From the NCBI GenBank assembly GCA_963971285.1, contig OZ020246.1:8291217-8355216 (forward strand): DNA of 64,000 nucleotides. The letters run 5' to 3'. Positions 13,501 to 22,435 of the stretch are shown in pieces. The notes under the pieces were generated by a model. That model was given only the letters and a program-made list of their open reading frames with translations. It ran no database searches and was not told the DNA's origin. The translations under genes were made by a program, and so were the position numbers. Within the stretch, counting starts at the first letter, position 1. Each line of letters opens with the position of its first letter. Source of the DNA: Astropecten irregularis. Taxonomy: Eukaryota > Echinodermata > Asteroidea > Paxillosida > Astropectinidae.

Positions 13501-16500
13501 GGAAATACTTTTGCAGTGATTTCCCACGTTGGAATTTATTATGTATTTGATTCACATTCCAGAAGTGTTCATGGCCTTCAAGTTCAAGATGGAACAAGTA
13601 TTTTGCAGCGTTCTTTGACATGGCAAGGTGTGTACAGGTATTGTACTGAACTTGGACATTCTATGAATCTGTCTGATAGTGAGCAATTTGAAATTACAGG
13701 TGTTCATATTTCCATTAGTCATGACCTCAGTATCTGTAGTGATCAACACATTGACAGTTCTAATAGTGCTTGCACCAGTAGTTGTACACAATGCGTGGAC
13801 ACTCAATGTTTAAGTGAGACAATGGAAACTAATGAAATTCAAAACAATGAAGAAATTTATGGAGTCAAAGCAAATACATCACACAGTGTTTTGTCAGATA
13901 ACATGCATAATATAGAATTTGATCATAAATTAAGTGGTGATAAGAAGAGTGGTAATGATTTAGAAATTATACAGGTTACTGAACCAGTTCCTTTGACATT
14001 TTTGCCACTGACTAAAAAAAGGAAGATTACATTGTGTCAGAAATTTGGGTTGAGCAAAGTACGGTTGAATACTGATGAGATTTCCACAAGATGTGAGAAC
14101 ATGGGAAGACCTGATTCTATAAAGAAGATTAGAGGTGATGGGAACTGTTTCTTTAGAGCAATTTCTTGTGCTATATCAGGAACAGAGGAAAATCATAGAC
14201 ATGTGAGAAATCTTACTGTAAATCATTTGCTGAAATATGCTGATAAATTTATGTGCTTTTTAAGAGAAGGGTTTTCTACCATACAAGATTATGTGGCTAG
14301 GCAGAGGTTGTTTCAGAGTGGTACATGGGCAACAGAAGTAGAAATCATAGCAGTGGCTGACATGTTGGGTGTTGATTTATACACGTATAGTGAGGGAAAT
14401 AATTGGTATGTGTTTTGTCGTTCATTCAGCAATACAGAGAGATTGTCAGATTGTGGAATTTATTTGTATCATAGAAATGAAGTTCATTATGATTTAGTTG
14501 TGAATGTTCATGAACATGTTTCAAGTAGTCTGGGTGACAATTTGGAAAACATTTGTAACACAGATATATTGTCTGAAGGTATTTATACGGAGCCACTCAG
14601 TAATGTTCATGGAAATGGAAAAAGTAATTCTAGAAGGGAAGATATTGGAACGCATTCTCAGCATAAGCGAAAGAGACGTAGCCGTGTAAATGTGGCATTG
14701 AAACGGAAATTGAACAGAGAAAGAGCAAGAGAAAGATACAATAAAACAAGAAATCCAAAAATTGCAGAAAAGAACAGAGCATACAGGGAAAAGCAGAATG
14801 ATGCACAAAGACAGAAATATACTGATTGTAAAGAGTTCAGAGAAAAGAAACTTGAATATGAGAGGAAGAACTATGCAGAAAATGGTGGTAAAAAAAAGAA
14901 ACTCTTGAAGCAGAAGTATCACAATGATAGTGTACGCAGAGAAAGAAAGATTAATAGTACAAAAGCCAGGTATTATGAAGATGCTGTATATAGGCAGAAA
15001 AACATTAAGCGTGCAAAACATAAATATCGCAGTAACCGAGTATACAGAAATGCTGTCATTAACTCTATCAAAAAAAAGTATTGGAGTAATCATTTGTACA
15101 GAATGAATTTGATAAAAAATCTTAAATGCAAGTATCGTCGTGATGTTGATTATCGTAAGAAAATAAAGCAGAGGGTTTTAAGACAGAGACATGCAAAAAT
15201 TCAACAAGCAAGGAACATGAGGAATGTTATTCGAAATTGGAAGAAATCAGTGTCAACAGGACCTGAGTATGTTTGTGCAGTTTGTTGCAAACTTTTGTTT
15301 AAAAGACAAGTTATTAGATGCAATAAAGAAAAATACAGCAACATAAGTTGTATATCTGACAAATATTTACATAGATGTTTATGTACAAAAGAGTGTGGAA
15401 ATGAATGTCTTGTATCAAAATCTAGCAGGTCTAGATTATGGATATGTTACACATGTCATAGAACATTACTCAAGAAGAAGATACCAGCAGAAGCATGTAC
15501 AAATAATTTACAGGTGATAGACATTCCTCAAGAATTGGATTGTTTGAATATTTTAGAGGAGCATCTCATTGCAATTAATATACCATTCATGAAAATGGTA
15601 GCCTTGCCGAAAGGTGGACAGAATTCAATACACGGTCCAGTTGTATGTGTACCATCTAACATTACAGATACAGTGACAGCATTGCCGAGATGTAGAAATG
15701 AAAATCAATTAATTCGAATCAAACTAAAAAGAAAACTAACTTACAAAGGATATTATCAATATCAGTTTGTGACCAAGGAACATGTGGAAACTGCATTAAG
15801 CTATCTTAAGCAGAACAATGTATGGTATAAAGATATTGAAATCAATTGTGATTGGAATGATCCCCTGTTAGATGATGTGAATGATGAGGAACATGAAGAT
15901 GACTTAGTACATGAGTCTGATGAAGCCAGTTTAAGTGATGAAGAAACAGATGAAGATCGTTTGTGTGGTATTCCACTTGATACATGTCTACAGCCTATAG
16001 ATATTGGACAAGAAGTGCTTGATCAATATTTTGATGATATACTTTGTGTTGCACCTTGTGAAGGAAACAATCCAGTTAGAGTGTTAATGGAGAAAGGTAA
16101 TGAGGCCAAATGTTTTCCAGCATTATTCCCAGCAGGCTCACCTATATTTGATGATGCACGTGATGGAAAACTGACACGCCTGAGATATTTTCATAATAGA
16201 TTGATGAATGCAGATAACAGATTTGCCAATTGTACTCAATATATCTTTTATGCCCAGTATTTATCAGAAATTGAAAAGGTCATGTCTAATGTTTCAATTG
16301 CTATGCGTCAAAGTTCAGGTCAAATGCATTATGGTCAAAGTGTGAATTCTAGCATGATTAATGATAGAGATCAATTAAATGATATTTTAAAGTCTGATTG
16401 TGGATATAAATTTTTAAAACCAATTAGAGGTACACCGTCATATTGGCAATCAACTCAGAGAGATGTCATGGCTATGATTAGACAACTTGGAATACCAACA

Positions 16501-19500
16501 TGGTTTTGCTCATTTTCTGCAGCTGATATGAGATGGCCTGAAGTCATTAATACATTATTGAGACAACAAGGGGATTTCAGAAACATTGAAGATTTGGATT
16601 GGAATGATAAGTGTACAGTATTGAGAAGCAATCCAGTGACTGTTGCTAGAATGTTTGAGAATCGATTTCACACATTTTTGAAAGATGTTATTTTGTCAAG
16701 TGCAGCACCCATTGGGAGAGTCAAGGACTATTTTTATCGAGTAGAATTTCAGCAAAGAGGATCTCCACACACACATTGTCTGTTTTGGATTGAGAATGCT
16801 CCAAAATTGAGAGAAGATAATGATAATGAAGTAGTAAATTTTATTGATTCATACATAAGTTGCAAGTTACCAACTCAGGAAGAAGATGAAGAATTGAATG
16901 AAATAATCAGTCATGTGCAGCAACATAGTAGGAAACATACCAAGTCTTGTAAAAAGAAGGGTTCTGAATGCAGATTTAATTTTCCAAGACCACCATCTAA
17001 TAGAACATTTATTGCCAGTCGTGATTCAGCTGATGGCTGTGATGATGAAGAAAGTGAGGATGATGAATATAATCATGAAGAAAGTACATCCATTAGTAAT
17101 GATGAAAAGAAACGCAAAGCAGCCAAGGAATTATTGCAGTCAGTATGGAATACAATCCAGGATGAGAAGAATCAACACATGTCCACATCTCAATTATTTC
17201 AAAGTATTAATATTACACAGACTGATTTTGAGAAGGCCAATGATGTTTTGAGCAGGAAACCTACTATTGTTTTAAAGAGAGAGCCTCAAGATGTATGGGT
17301 GAATCTGTATAATCCTGATTTAATTAGAGCCTGGAATGCTAATATGGATATTCAATATATCACTGATGCATATGCCTGTGCAGCATACATAGTATCATAC
17401 ATGTCAAAGTCAGAACGAGAATTAGGACAGTTGTTAGAACATGCGCAGAGTGAGGCTAAAAAGGGGAATTTAGATGCTAGACAGAGTATGAAGGAAATTG
17501 GATGCGTGTATTTACACAATCGGGAATTATCAGCTCAGGAAGCAGTGTTTCGTGTTTGTGGTCTGAGGTTGAAAGAAGGTTCTAGAAAAGTGGAGTTTAT
17601 ACCTGTAGGTGAAAATCCTGTAAGAATGAGTTTGCCTCTCAGTGTAATTCAGAGCAAATGTGAGGAGGAGGATGACATATTCATGACTAATAAAGTTGAT
17701 CGTTATAAAGCAAGGCCAGATATTGATGAATTTCATGGCATGTGTCTGGCAACATTTTGTTCAAAGTACAGAATTATTTATAATACAGGTGCTTGTAATG
17801 TATCAAGAAAATCACCAGTGTATGCATTGAAACATGGTCTGGGTCACATACAGAAACGTACAAGAACTGAACCAGCAGTCATAAGATACCCAAGGTTTTC
17901 AGTGACAAAATATCCAGAGAAATATTACCACTGTGCATTGCAGTTGTTTCTTCCATATCGTATTGATGCACAACTGAAGCCACCACAGTTTGATCACTAT
18001 GAACAGTTTTATAAGAGTGGCTCTGTTTGTTTAAATAAACAAATGAAAGCTGTAAGTGTTGTTGTTGAAGGTAATCGGTCTAAATATGAGAAGAATGTGG
18101 AGGCTCTTGAAGCAGCTAAACAATATGTAGAAAAACATGGTATGCAGGAAGATGCATGGGCTTTGATTTCACCAATATCTGAGCAGGAAAGAATGGAATG
18201 TGAAGCAGAGCGTGAGCCAGTATTATCAGAAGATGATGATTTGGATATTCCTGACCTACAATCTCACAAGAAAGACAAAGTGTGTAATATTGAACCACAC
18301 TCATTAAAAATGTCAAAGCAAGATGCACTAAGTTTATTGAGGTCATTGAATACACAGCAAAGGGAAGTGTTTAATAAGATTCGAGACTGGTGTTTACAGA
18401 AAGTGCAAGGCAAAAACCCTGAATCATTTCATGTGTTTATTACTGGTGGAGCTGGAACTGGGAAAAGTCATTTGGTTAAATCAATACATTATGAAGCAAC
18501 AAGAATCTTCACAAGAATGATTCATAATCCTGATAATGTGTCTGTAATGATAACTGCACCTACTGGAGTAGCAGCTTTTAATATCAATGGAAGTACAATT
18601 CACAGTGCTCTGTCAATCCCCACTGATGCACGTTTACCTTATCAACCTCTAGGTGAGGAAAAGTTGAATACTTTAAGGAATGAATTGCAAGATCTTCAGA
18701 TTGTTATTATTGATGAAATATCAATGGTTGATCATAAAATGTTGTGTTACATTCATGGACGTCTGCGTCAGATTAAGCAAACACGTGATCACAAGCCATT
18801 TGGAAAAGTGAGCATCTTAGCTGTTGGTGATTTTTATCAATTGCCCCCAGTCAAAGGAAAATCATTGTTTCAGAGAGATATTACAGTAGATCTGTGGAAT
18901 GACTGTTTTAAGAAAGTAGAGTTGAGAGAAATTATGAGACAAAAGGATGATATGCAGTTTGCAGAAACTTTGAATAGGATACGTGTGAGATCTAAGCAGG
19001 ATAAGTTATTGGATGAAGATGTTATAATGTTACAATCACGAGAAACTGGAGAAGAGTGGGATGATGCTTTACATATATTTCCATGTAATAAACAGGTTGA
19101 TGAATACAATAAGAAGATTCTGTTTGCAAAGTGCAGTGATTATTTCTGTATTTTAGCAAATGATTTTCAGAAAGAGTCTCAAACAAAGACAAGAGTGAAA
19201 ACACCCCAAAAATCAGTGCATACAACTTTGCCTGAATCATTGTGGCTAGGTACTGGTGCTAGAATTATGCTGACAAAAAATCTTGATGTTTCTGATGGAC
19301 TTGTTAATGGAGTACTTGGAACTGTTTGTGAAATCATTCTGTCACATGATGAATCTACCCCTGAATACATACATATTGTATTTGATAGCAGTAGTGTTGG
19401 ATCAAAAGTAAAAAGGAAAAATGCAGTAAATGATGGATATATTAGAATTCAGAGGGAAGAAGAATATATAAGCAAACAGTGGATAAGGCGTCAATTTCCA

Positions 19501-20415
19501 TTGAAATTAGCTTGGGCCTGTACAGTTCATAAAGTACAAGGAGTTACTACAGACAGAGCAGTGGTGTCTCTTGAACGGACATTTTCACCAGGTCAAGCAT
19601 ATGTTGCACTAAGCAGAGTAACATCTCTAATTGGACTTGTGATTGAAGGGTTTAATGAAAAGTTTGTTTATTGCAATAAAGCAGTGAAGGAATCATTGAG
19701 TAATATGATGCAATTTATTGAAGAACCTAATGTAAGAACACTACCATCAAATGGCACTGTAATCAATATAATGATGCATAATATCCAAGGATTGAAAGAA
19801 CACTTTGAAGACTTAAAATGTAATACTGATATGATAACATCAGATTTCATTTGTTTGACAGAAACATGGAGTGAGAATGAGTTTGACTGTGAGACAGAAT
19901 TAAGAGATTTTAAATGCTACCATCAAGTCAGAAGTGCATCATATAATAATTCATGCAGTGTTACTCACATGTTAAGCAAACAGTGTCATGGAGGTGTTGC
20001 TGTGTTTGGTAGAAGGAACAAGACATTCAGTAGACTGATGTTACCTGTACACAACTTGGAGTATATTGCAATACAAGTCATTAGTGATTTGTCATATTCT
20101 ATGATAACAATTTATCGTCCAGCATCATATTCCATGATTGAGTTTATTACCAACATGAAAGGTCTACTTCATGAACTTCATAAAGTATCTAACAGATGTA
20201 TTGTCATGGGTGATTTTAATGAGAATATTCTGAAACAGCATTCACAAATTGGGAAATTAATGTGTGAGCATGGATATAAACAATGTGTGACCGATGCAAC
20301 AACAGAGAATGGGACATTGATTGATCATGTATATGTGAGAAATATGGAATCAGTATGTGCAACTGTAATTCCTACTTATTATAGTTATCATGAAGGTGTG
20401 TGTATTAATATGTGA
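10537..20415 (+). CDS. Helentron-class Helitron Rep/helicase polyprotein
   Basis: This 3292-codon frame encodes the replication protein of a rolling-circle transposon. In order: a Cys/His/Asp repeat tract (about 183-425); PHD finger (about 602-652); a region like herpes-tegument/C76 peptidases with C877 and D1005/H1007; OTU peptidase with D1201-G-N-C1204 and H1317; basic Tyr-rich repeats (about 1360-1560); a DUF6570-like Cys-rich region (from about 1580); Helitron Rep with H2078-T-H2080 and Y2284/Y2288/K2291; Pif1-type SF1 helicase with Walker A G2637-S2644 and DEISM at 2726-2730; and an endonuclease/exonuclease/phosphatase domain (about 3077-3292, GDFN at D3226). A C-terminal endonuclease after the helicase is typical of Helentrons. 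The first 20 codons look like intron ending in an AG at 10590-10591, so the Met at 10597 is the likelier start. No stop or frameshift interrupts it, suggesting recent activity. Element termini were not identified. Confidence 0.93.
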   Translation: MFCLLTLYVSVFLFNLFSGKMPKYQRLQQAKTVKDDMGILKMRRPVGGMYVSSNTCTFLSDLSSLSFLSCSCVSSHVRSLSLYSSFLSFPTQVHSGLVTRALLLEDVAENQAPVLAISNSHTCHVNKPKITMNLKMNLRMNLKMNLKMKLGNRRLVSFRHNVKRLCHGIKKCVEQMSYKKSYETSCDTSHEVSHDTSCDVSHEVSHDTSCDVSHEVSHDTSCDVSHEVSHEVSHDMSHEVRHDTSCDMSHEVRHDTSCDVSHEVSHEVSHDMSHEVRHDTSCDVSHEVRHDTSCDMSHDMSHEVRHDTSCDMSHEVRHDTSCDVSHEVRHDTSCDMSHEVRHDTSCDMSHEVRHDTSCDMSHEVRHDTSCDMSHEVRHDTSCDMSHDMSHEVRHDTSCDVSHEVRHDTSCDMSHEVRHDTSCDMSHKVIHMKGCGLRYMRYKKCTKHVKGVFTIPLKQKSPRTLKRQVIATCTCSNSWKCRQHTMNRRCQTTGYTVPKRVRMTRKAKKHVMYNYRRNGKSIEQRMSKKDRQVHEEVMKSTFCHTRRCISKVIHVRRTVKRRRGKNVCEMSKVMKGSKNRKTCQVREEKVKDLETESDNGNVCWLCDKSDGCSKRKIQCDKCCVWFHTTCTGILNIKEYLTGKTFTWVCCKCGHSNYSDSLFHNFGICTDENQFDMPCSAVDQCSGGPIDEVSDKENRRNDTPKTGNGYVKLSTGKQSIRQQSGGYFLRKRKTISPDTSSEKEKCTDKQSQPRVCPQKCERRQSEKSLPHTDDTRQTESHSRNKDGTKNDVKRTGIRSVNNASKINVTGIHPNSRRKRKVDADLKNKMNEMQSNDVVKPAKIQCCQTVNSRQVDQSIVAQGSCHQGDVRFGRNIGKQCVAMSLSAIMKSQIKCMNNWGRNDMDNVLNTGNELYGFLQRSSTMNNDYLLINELPTDLNVYENNFSMNYAEPVVGTFNEQDSTLAEFNMISLKLAIEQTIQKYQACFICFHGNTFAVISHVGIYYVFDSHSRSVHGLQVQDGTSILQRSLTWQGVYRYCTELGHSMNLSDSEQFEITGVHISISHDLSICSDQHIDSSNSACTSSCTQCVDTQCLSETMETNEIQNNEEIYGVKANTSHSVLSDNMHNIEFDHKLSGDKKSGNDLEIIQVTEPVPLTFLPLTKKRKITLCQKFGLSKVRLNTDEISTRCENMGRPDSIKKIRGDGNCFFRAISCAISGTEENHRHVRNLTVNHLLKYADKFMCFLREGFSTIQDYVARQRLFQSGTWATEVEIIAVADMLGVDLYTYSEGNNWYVFCRSFSNTERLSDCGIYLYHRNEVHYDLVVNVHEHVSSSLGDNLENICNTDILSEGIYTEPLSNVHGNGKSNSRREDIGTHSQHKRKRRSRVNVALKRKLNRERARERYNKTRNPKIAEKNRAYREKQNDAQRQKYTDCKEFREKKLEYERKNYAENGGKKKKLLKQKYHNDSVRRERKINSTKARYYEDAVYRQKNIKRAKHKYRSNRVYRNAVINSIKKKYWSNHLYRMNLIKNLKCKYRRDVDYRKKIKQRVLRQRHAKIQQARNMRNVIRNWKKSVSTGPEYVCAVCCKLLFKRQVIRCNKEKYSNISCISDKYLHRCLCTKECGNECLVSKSSRSRLWICYTCHRTLLKKKIPAEACTNNLQVIDIPQELDCLNILEEHLIAINIPFMKMVALPKGGQNSIHGPVVCVPSNITDTVTALPRCRNENQLIRIKLKRKLTYKGYYQYQFVTKEHVETALSYLKQNNVWYKDIEINCDWNDPLLDDVNDEEHEDDLVHESDEASLSDEETDEDRLCGIPLDTCLQPIDIGQEVLDQYFDDILCVAPCEGNNPVRVLMEKGNEAKCFPALFPAGSPIFDDARDGKLTRLRYFHNRLMNADNRFANCTQYIFYAQYLSEIEKVMSNVSIAMRQSSGQMHYGQSVNSSMINDRDQLNDILKSDCGYKFLKPIRGTPSYWQSTQRDVMAMIRQLGIPTWFCSFSAADMRWPEVINTLLRQQGDFRNIEDLDWNDKCTVLRSNPVTVARMFENRFHTFLKDVILSSAAPIGRVKDYFYRVEFQQRGSPHTHCLFWIENAPKLREDNDNEVVNFIDSYISCKLPTQEEDEELNEIISHVQQHSRKHTKSCKKKGSECRFNFPRPPSNRTFIASRDSADGCDDEESEDDEYNHEESTSISNDEKKRKAAKELLQSVWNTIQDEKNQHMSTSQLFQSINITQTDFEKANDVLSRKPTIVLKREPQDVWVNLYNPDLIRAWNANMDIQYITDAYACAAYIVSYMSKSERELGQLLEHAQSEAKKGNLDARQSMKEIGCVYLHNRELSAQEAVFRVCGLRLKEGSRKVEFIPVGENPVRMSLPLSVIQSKCEEEDDIFMTNKVDRYKARPDIDEFHGMCLATFCSKYRIIYNTGACNVSRKSPVYALKHGLGHIQKRTRTEPAVIRYPRFSVTKYPEKYYHCALQLFLPYRIDAQLKPPQFDHYEQFYKSGSVCLNKQMKAVSVVVEGNRSKYEKNVEALEAAKQYVEKHGMQEDAWALISPISEQERMECEAEREPVLSEDDDLDIPDLQSHKKDKVCNIEPHSLKMSKQDALSLLRSLNTQQREVFNKIRDWCLQKVQGKNPESFHVFITGGAGTGKSHLVKSIHYEATRIFTRMIHNPDNVSVMITAPTGVAAFNINGSTIHSALSIPTDARLPYQPLGEEKLNTLRNELQDLQIVIIDEISMVDHKMLCYIHGRLRQIKQTRDHKPFGKVSILAVGDFYQLPPVKGKSLFQRDITVDLWNDCFKKVELREIMRQKDDMQFAETLNRIRVRSKQDKLLDEDVIMLQSRETGEEWDDALHIFPCNKQVDEYNKKILFAKCSDYFCILANDFQKESQTKTRVKTPQKSVHTTLPESLWLGTGARIMLTKNLDVSDGLVNGVLGTVCEIILSHDESTPEYIHIVFDSSSVGSKVKRKNAVNDGYIRIQREEEYISKQWIRRQFPLKLAWACTVHKVQGVTTDRAVVSLERTFSPGQAYVALSRVTSLIGLVIEGFNEKFVYCNKAVKESLSNMMQFIEEPNVRTLPSNGTVINIMMHNIQGLKEHFEDLKCNTDMITSDFICLTETWSENEFDCETELRDFKCYHQVRSASYNNSCSVTHMLSKQCHGGVAVFGRRNKTFSRLMLPVHNLEYIAIQVISDLSYSMITIYRPASYSMIEFITNMKGLLHELHKVSNRCIVMGDFNENILKQHSQIGKLMCEHGYKQCVTDATTENGTLIDHVYVRNMESVCATVIPTYYSYHEGVCINM
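10930..10985 (+). repeat. 15 bp coding microsatellite in the Helitron frame
   Basis: Five imperfect copies of a 15 bp unit (ATGAACCTCAAAATG phase) encode a Met-Asn-Leu-Lys repeat inside the Helitron frame, just upstream of the larger minisatellite. Confidence 0.85.
11085..11812 (+). repeat. In-frame 36 bp minisatellite built from 12 bp subunits
   Basis: Three related 12 bp subunits alternate: AGTCATGAGGTG, AGACATGATACA and AGCTGTGATATG. Together they form a 36 bp higher-order unit encoding SHEV-RHDT-SCDM, with occasional insertion or loss of a 12 bp subunit. Because every subunit is a multiple of three, length changes never break the Helitron frame. The opposite strand is also open in two frames across the same tract, for the same arithmetic reason. 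Confidence 0.95.
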
Positions 20416-20879
20416 TATTTTGTATGGAGTTGTTGTACACATCAATGGAATATTTATCTTCATAAGAAAATGTAATCTACATGGCCTTTATCATCATTTA
20501 TCACAAACATTTTCACACTCATGAGTAATACATTTGAGTTGAAGATGCAATTTAAGAAAGGTAGATTAAATTGTTTTTATTTATTATTAATGGTTTGGAA
20601 AGTAGTAAAAGTGCATTCAAAATTAAGAGCTAAAACAGCTGCACATGTATAATATATAAATGCGAATAGGACCAAATTTTCAAGCAGTTTTTTCTTTTGT
20701 GATTAATATGGTGCAGTTTCAAATATTAATTAGTCAACTTTGATTTTTCAGCAGTGAATATTAACTCAATGAAAATGTTGAAATAATTTAAATAGAATTG
20801 AATAAATTGAATATGAAGAGCATTGGAGATGCACATATTAATTTCAAATAATGAAGGTTCATTTTAATACACTCCACAG
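20416..20879. other. AT-rich 3' flank of the Helitron frame
   Basis: AT-rich sequence with no recognisable gene. It may include the 3' untranslated part of the element, but I could not identify a Helitron terminal hairpin or CTRR-like end here. Confidence 0.4.
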
Positions 20880-22435
20880 ATATTTGTGAATGGTACATTC
20901 AGCACTCAGCAGGGCCTTGTCCACCCGGCTACCTTCGCTGCTTGTGACCATGGCTGTGACTGATACACTCAGCAGGGCCATGTCAACCCACGGCCAGTCT
21001 TCACGTATACCATTGTCATCTTGCCACCATGGCTGTGACTGATACACTCAGCAGGGCCATGTCAACCCATGGCCAGTCTTCATGTATACCATTGTCATCT
21101 TGCCACCGTGGCTGTGACTGATACACTCAGCAGGGCCATGTCAACCCATGGCCAGTCTTCCCTACAAATGTCTTCTTGCCACCATTGCTGTAGTAGATAC
21201 CCTCAGCAGGGCCATGTGAACCCATGGCCAGTCTTCCCTACAAATGTCTTCTTGCCACCATTGCTGTAGTAGATACCCTCAGCAGGGCCATGTCAACCCA
21301 TGGCCAGTCTTCCCTACAAATGTCTTCTTGCCACCATTGCTGTAGTAGATACCCTCAGCAGGGCCATGTGAACCCATGGCCAGTCTTCCCTACAAATGTC
21401 TTCTTGCCACCATTGCTGTAGTAGATACCCTCAGCAGGGCCATGTGAACCCATGGCCAGTCTTCTCTACAGTTGACATCTTGCCACCATGGCTGTGACTG
21501 ATTCACTCAGCAGGGCCATGTCAACCCATGGCCAGTCTTCACGTATACCATTGTCATCTTGCCACCATGGCTGTGGCAGATACACTCAGCAGGGCCATGT
21601 CAACCCATGGCCAGTCTTCACGTATACCATTGTCATCTTGCCACCATGGCTGTGACTGATACACTCAGCAGGGCCATGTCAACCCATGGCCAGTCTTCAC
21701 GTATACCATTGTCATCTTGCCACCATGGCTGTGGCAGATATACTCAGCAGGGCCATGTCAACCCATGGCCAGTCTTCACGTATACCATTGTCATCTTGCC
21801 ACCATGGCTGTGACTGATACACTCAGCAGGGCCATGTCAACCCATGGCCAGTCTTCACGTATACCATTGTCATCTTGCCACCATGGCTGTGGCAGATACA
21901 CTCAGCAGGGCCATGTCAACCCATGGCCAGTCTTCGCGTATACCATTGTCATCTTGCCACCATGGCTGTGGCAGATACACTTATCAGCAGGGCCATGTCA
22001 ACCCATGGCCAGTCTTCCCTACAAATGTCTTCTTGCCACCATTGCTGTAGTAGATACCCTCAGCAGGGCCATGTGAACCCATGGCCAGTCTTCTCTACAG
22101 TTGACATCTTGCCACCATGGCTGTGACTGATTCACTCAGCAGGGCCATGTCAACACATGGCTGTGACTGATTCACTCAGCAGGGCCATATCAACCCATGG
22201 CCTCTCTACACTGTAGTTGTCATCTTGCCACCATGGCTGTGACTGATTCACTCAGAATGGCCATGTCAACACATGGCTGTGACTGATTCACTCAACAGGG
22301 CCATGTCAACCCATGGCCCCTCTACACTGCAGTTGTCATCTTGCCACCATGGCTGTGACTGATTCACTCAGCAGGGCCATGTCAACCCATACCCAGTCTT
22401 CACAGTTGTCATCTTGCTATCTGGATATTGACTGG
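20880..22435. repeat. 76-79 bp minisatellite downstream of the Helitron
   Basis: About 19-20 tandem copies share the core CAGGGCCATGTCAACCCATGG and a CTTGCCACCATGGCTGT segment. Spacing measured at successive TGTCAACCCA words is 79, 79 and 76 bp, reflecting two unit subtypes (an ACGTATACC type and a CTACAAATG type). The last copies decay and shorten from about 22130. Open frames across it follow the repeat and are not treated as genes. Confidence 0.93.

Noticed and set aside
14521-15093. 190-codon minus-strand frame rich in Phe/Leu/Ile
   Set aside because: It is antisense to the Lys/Arg/Tyr-rich part of the Helitron protein; such codons read hydrophobic on the other strand.
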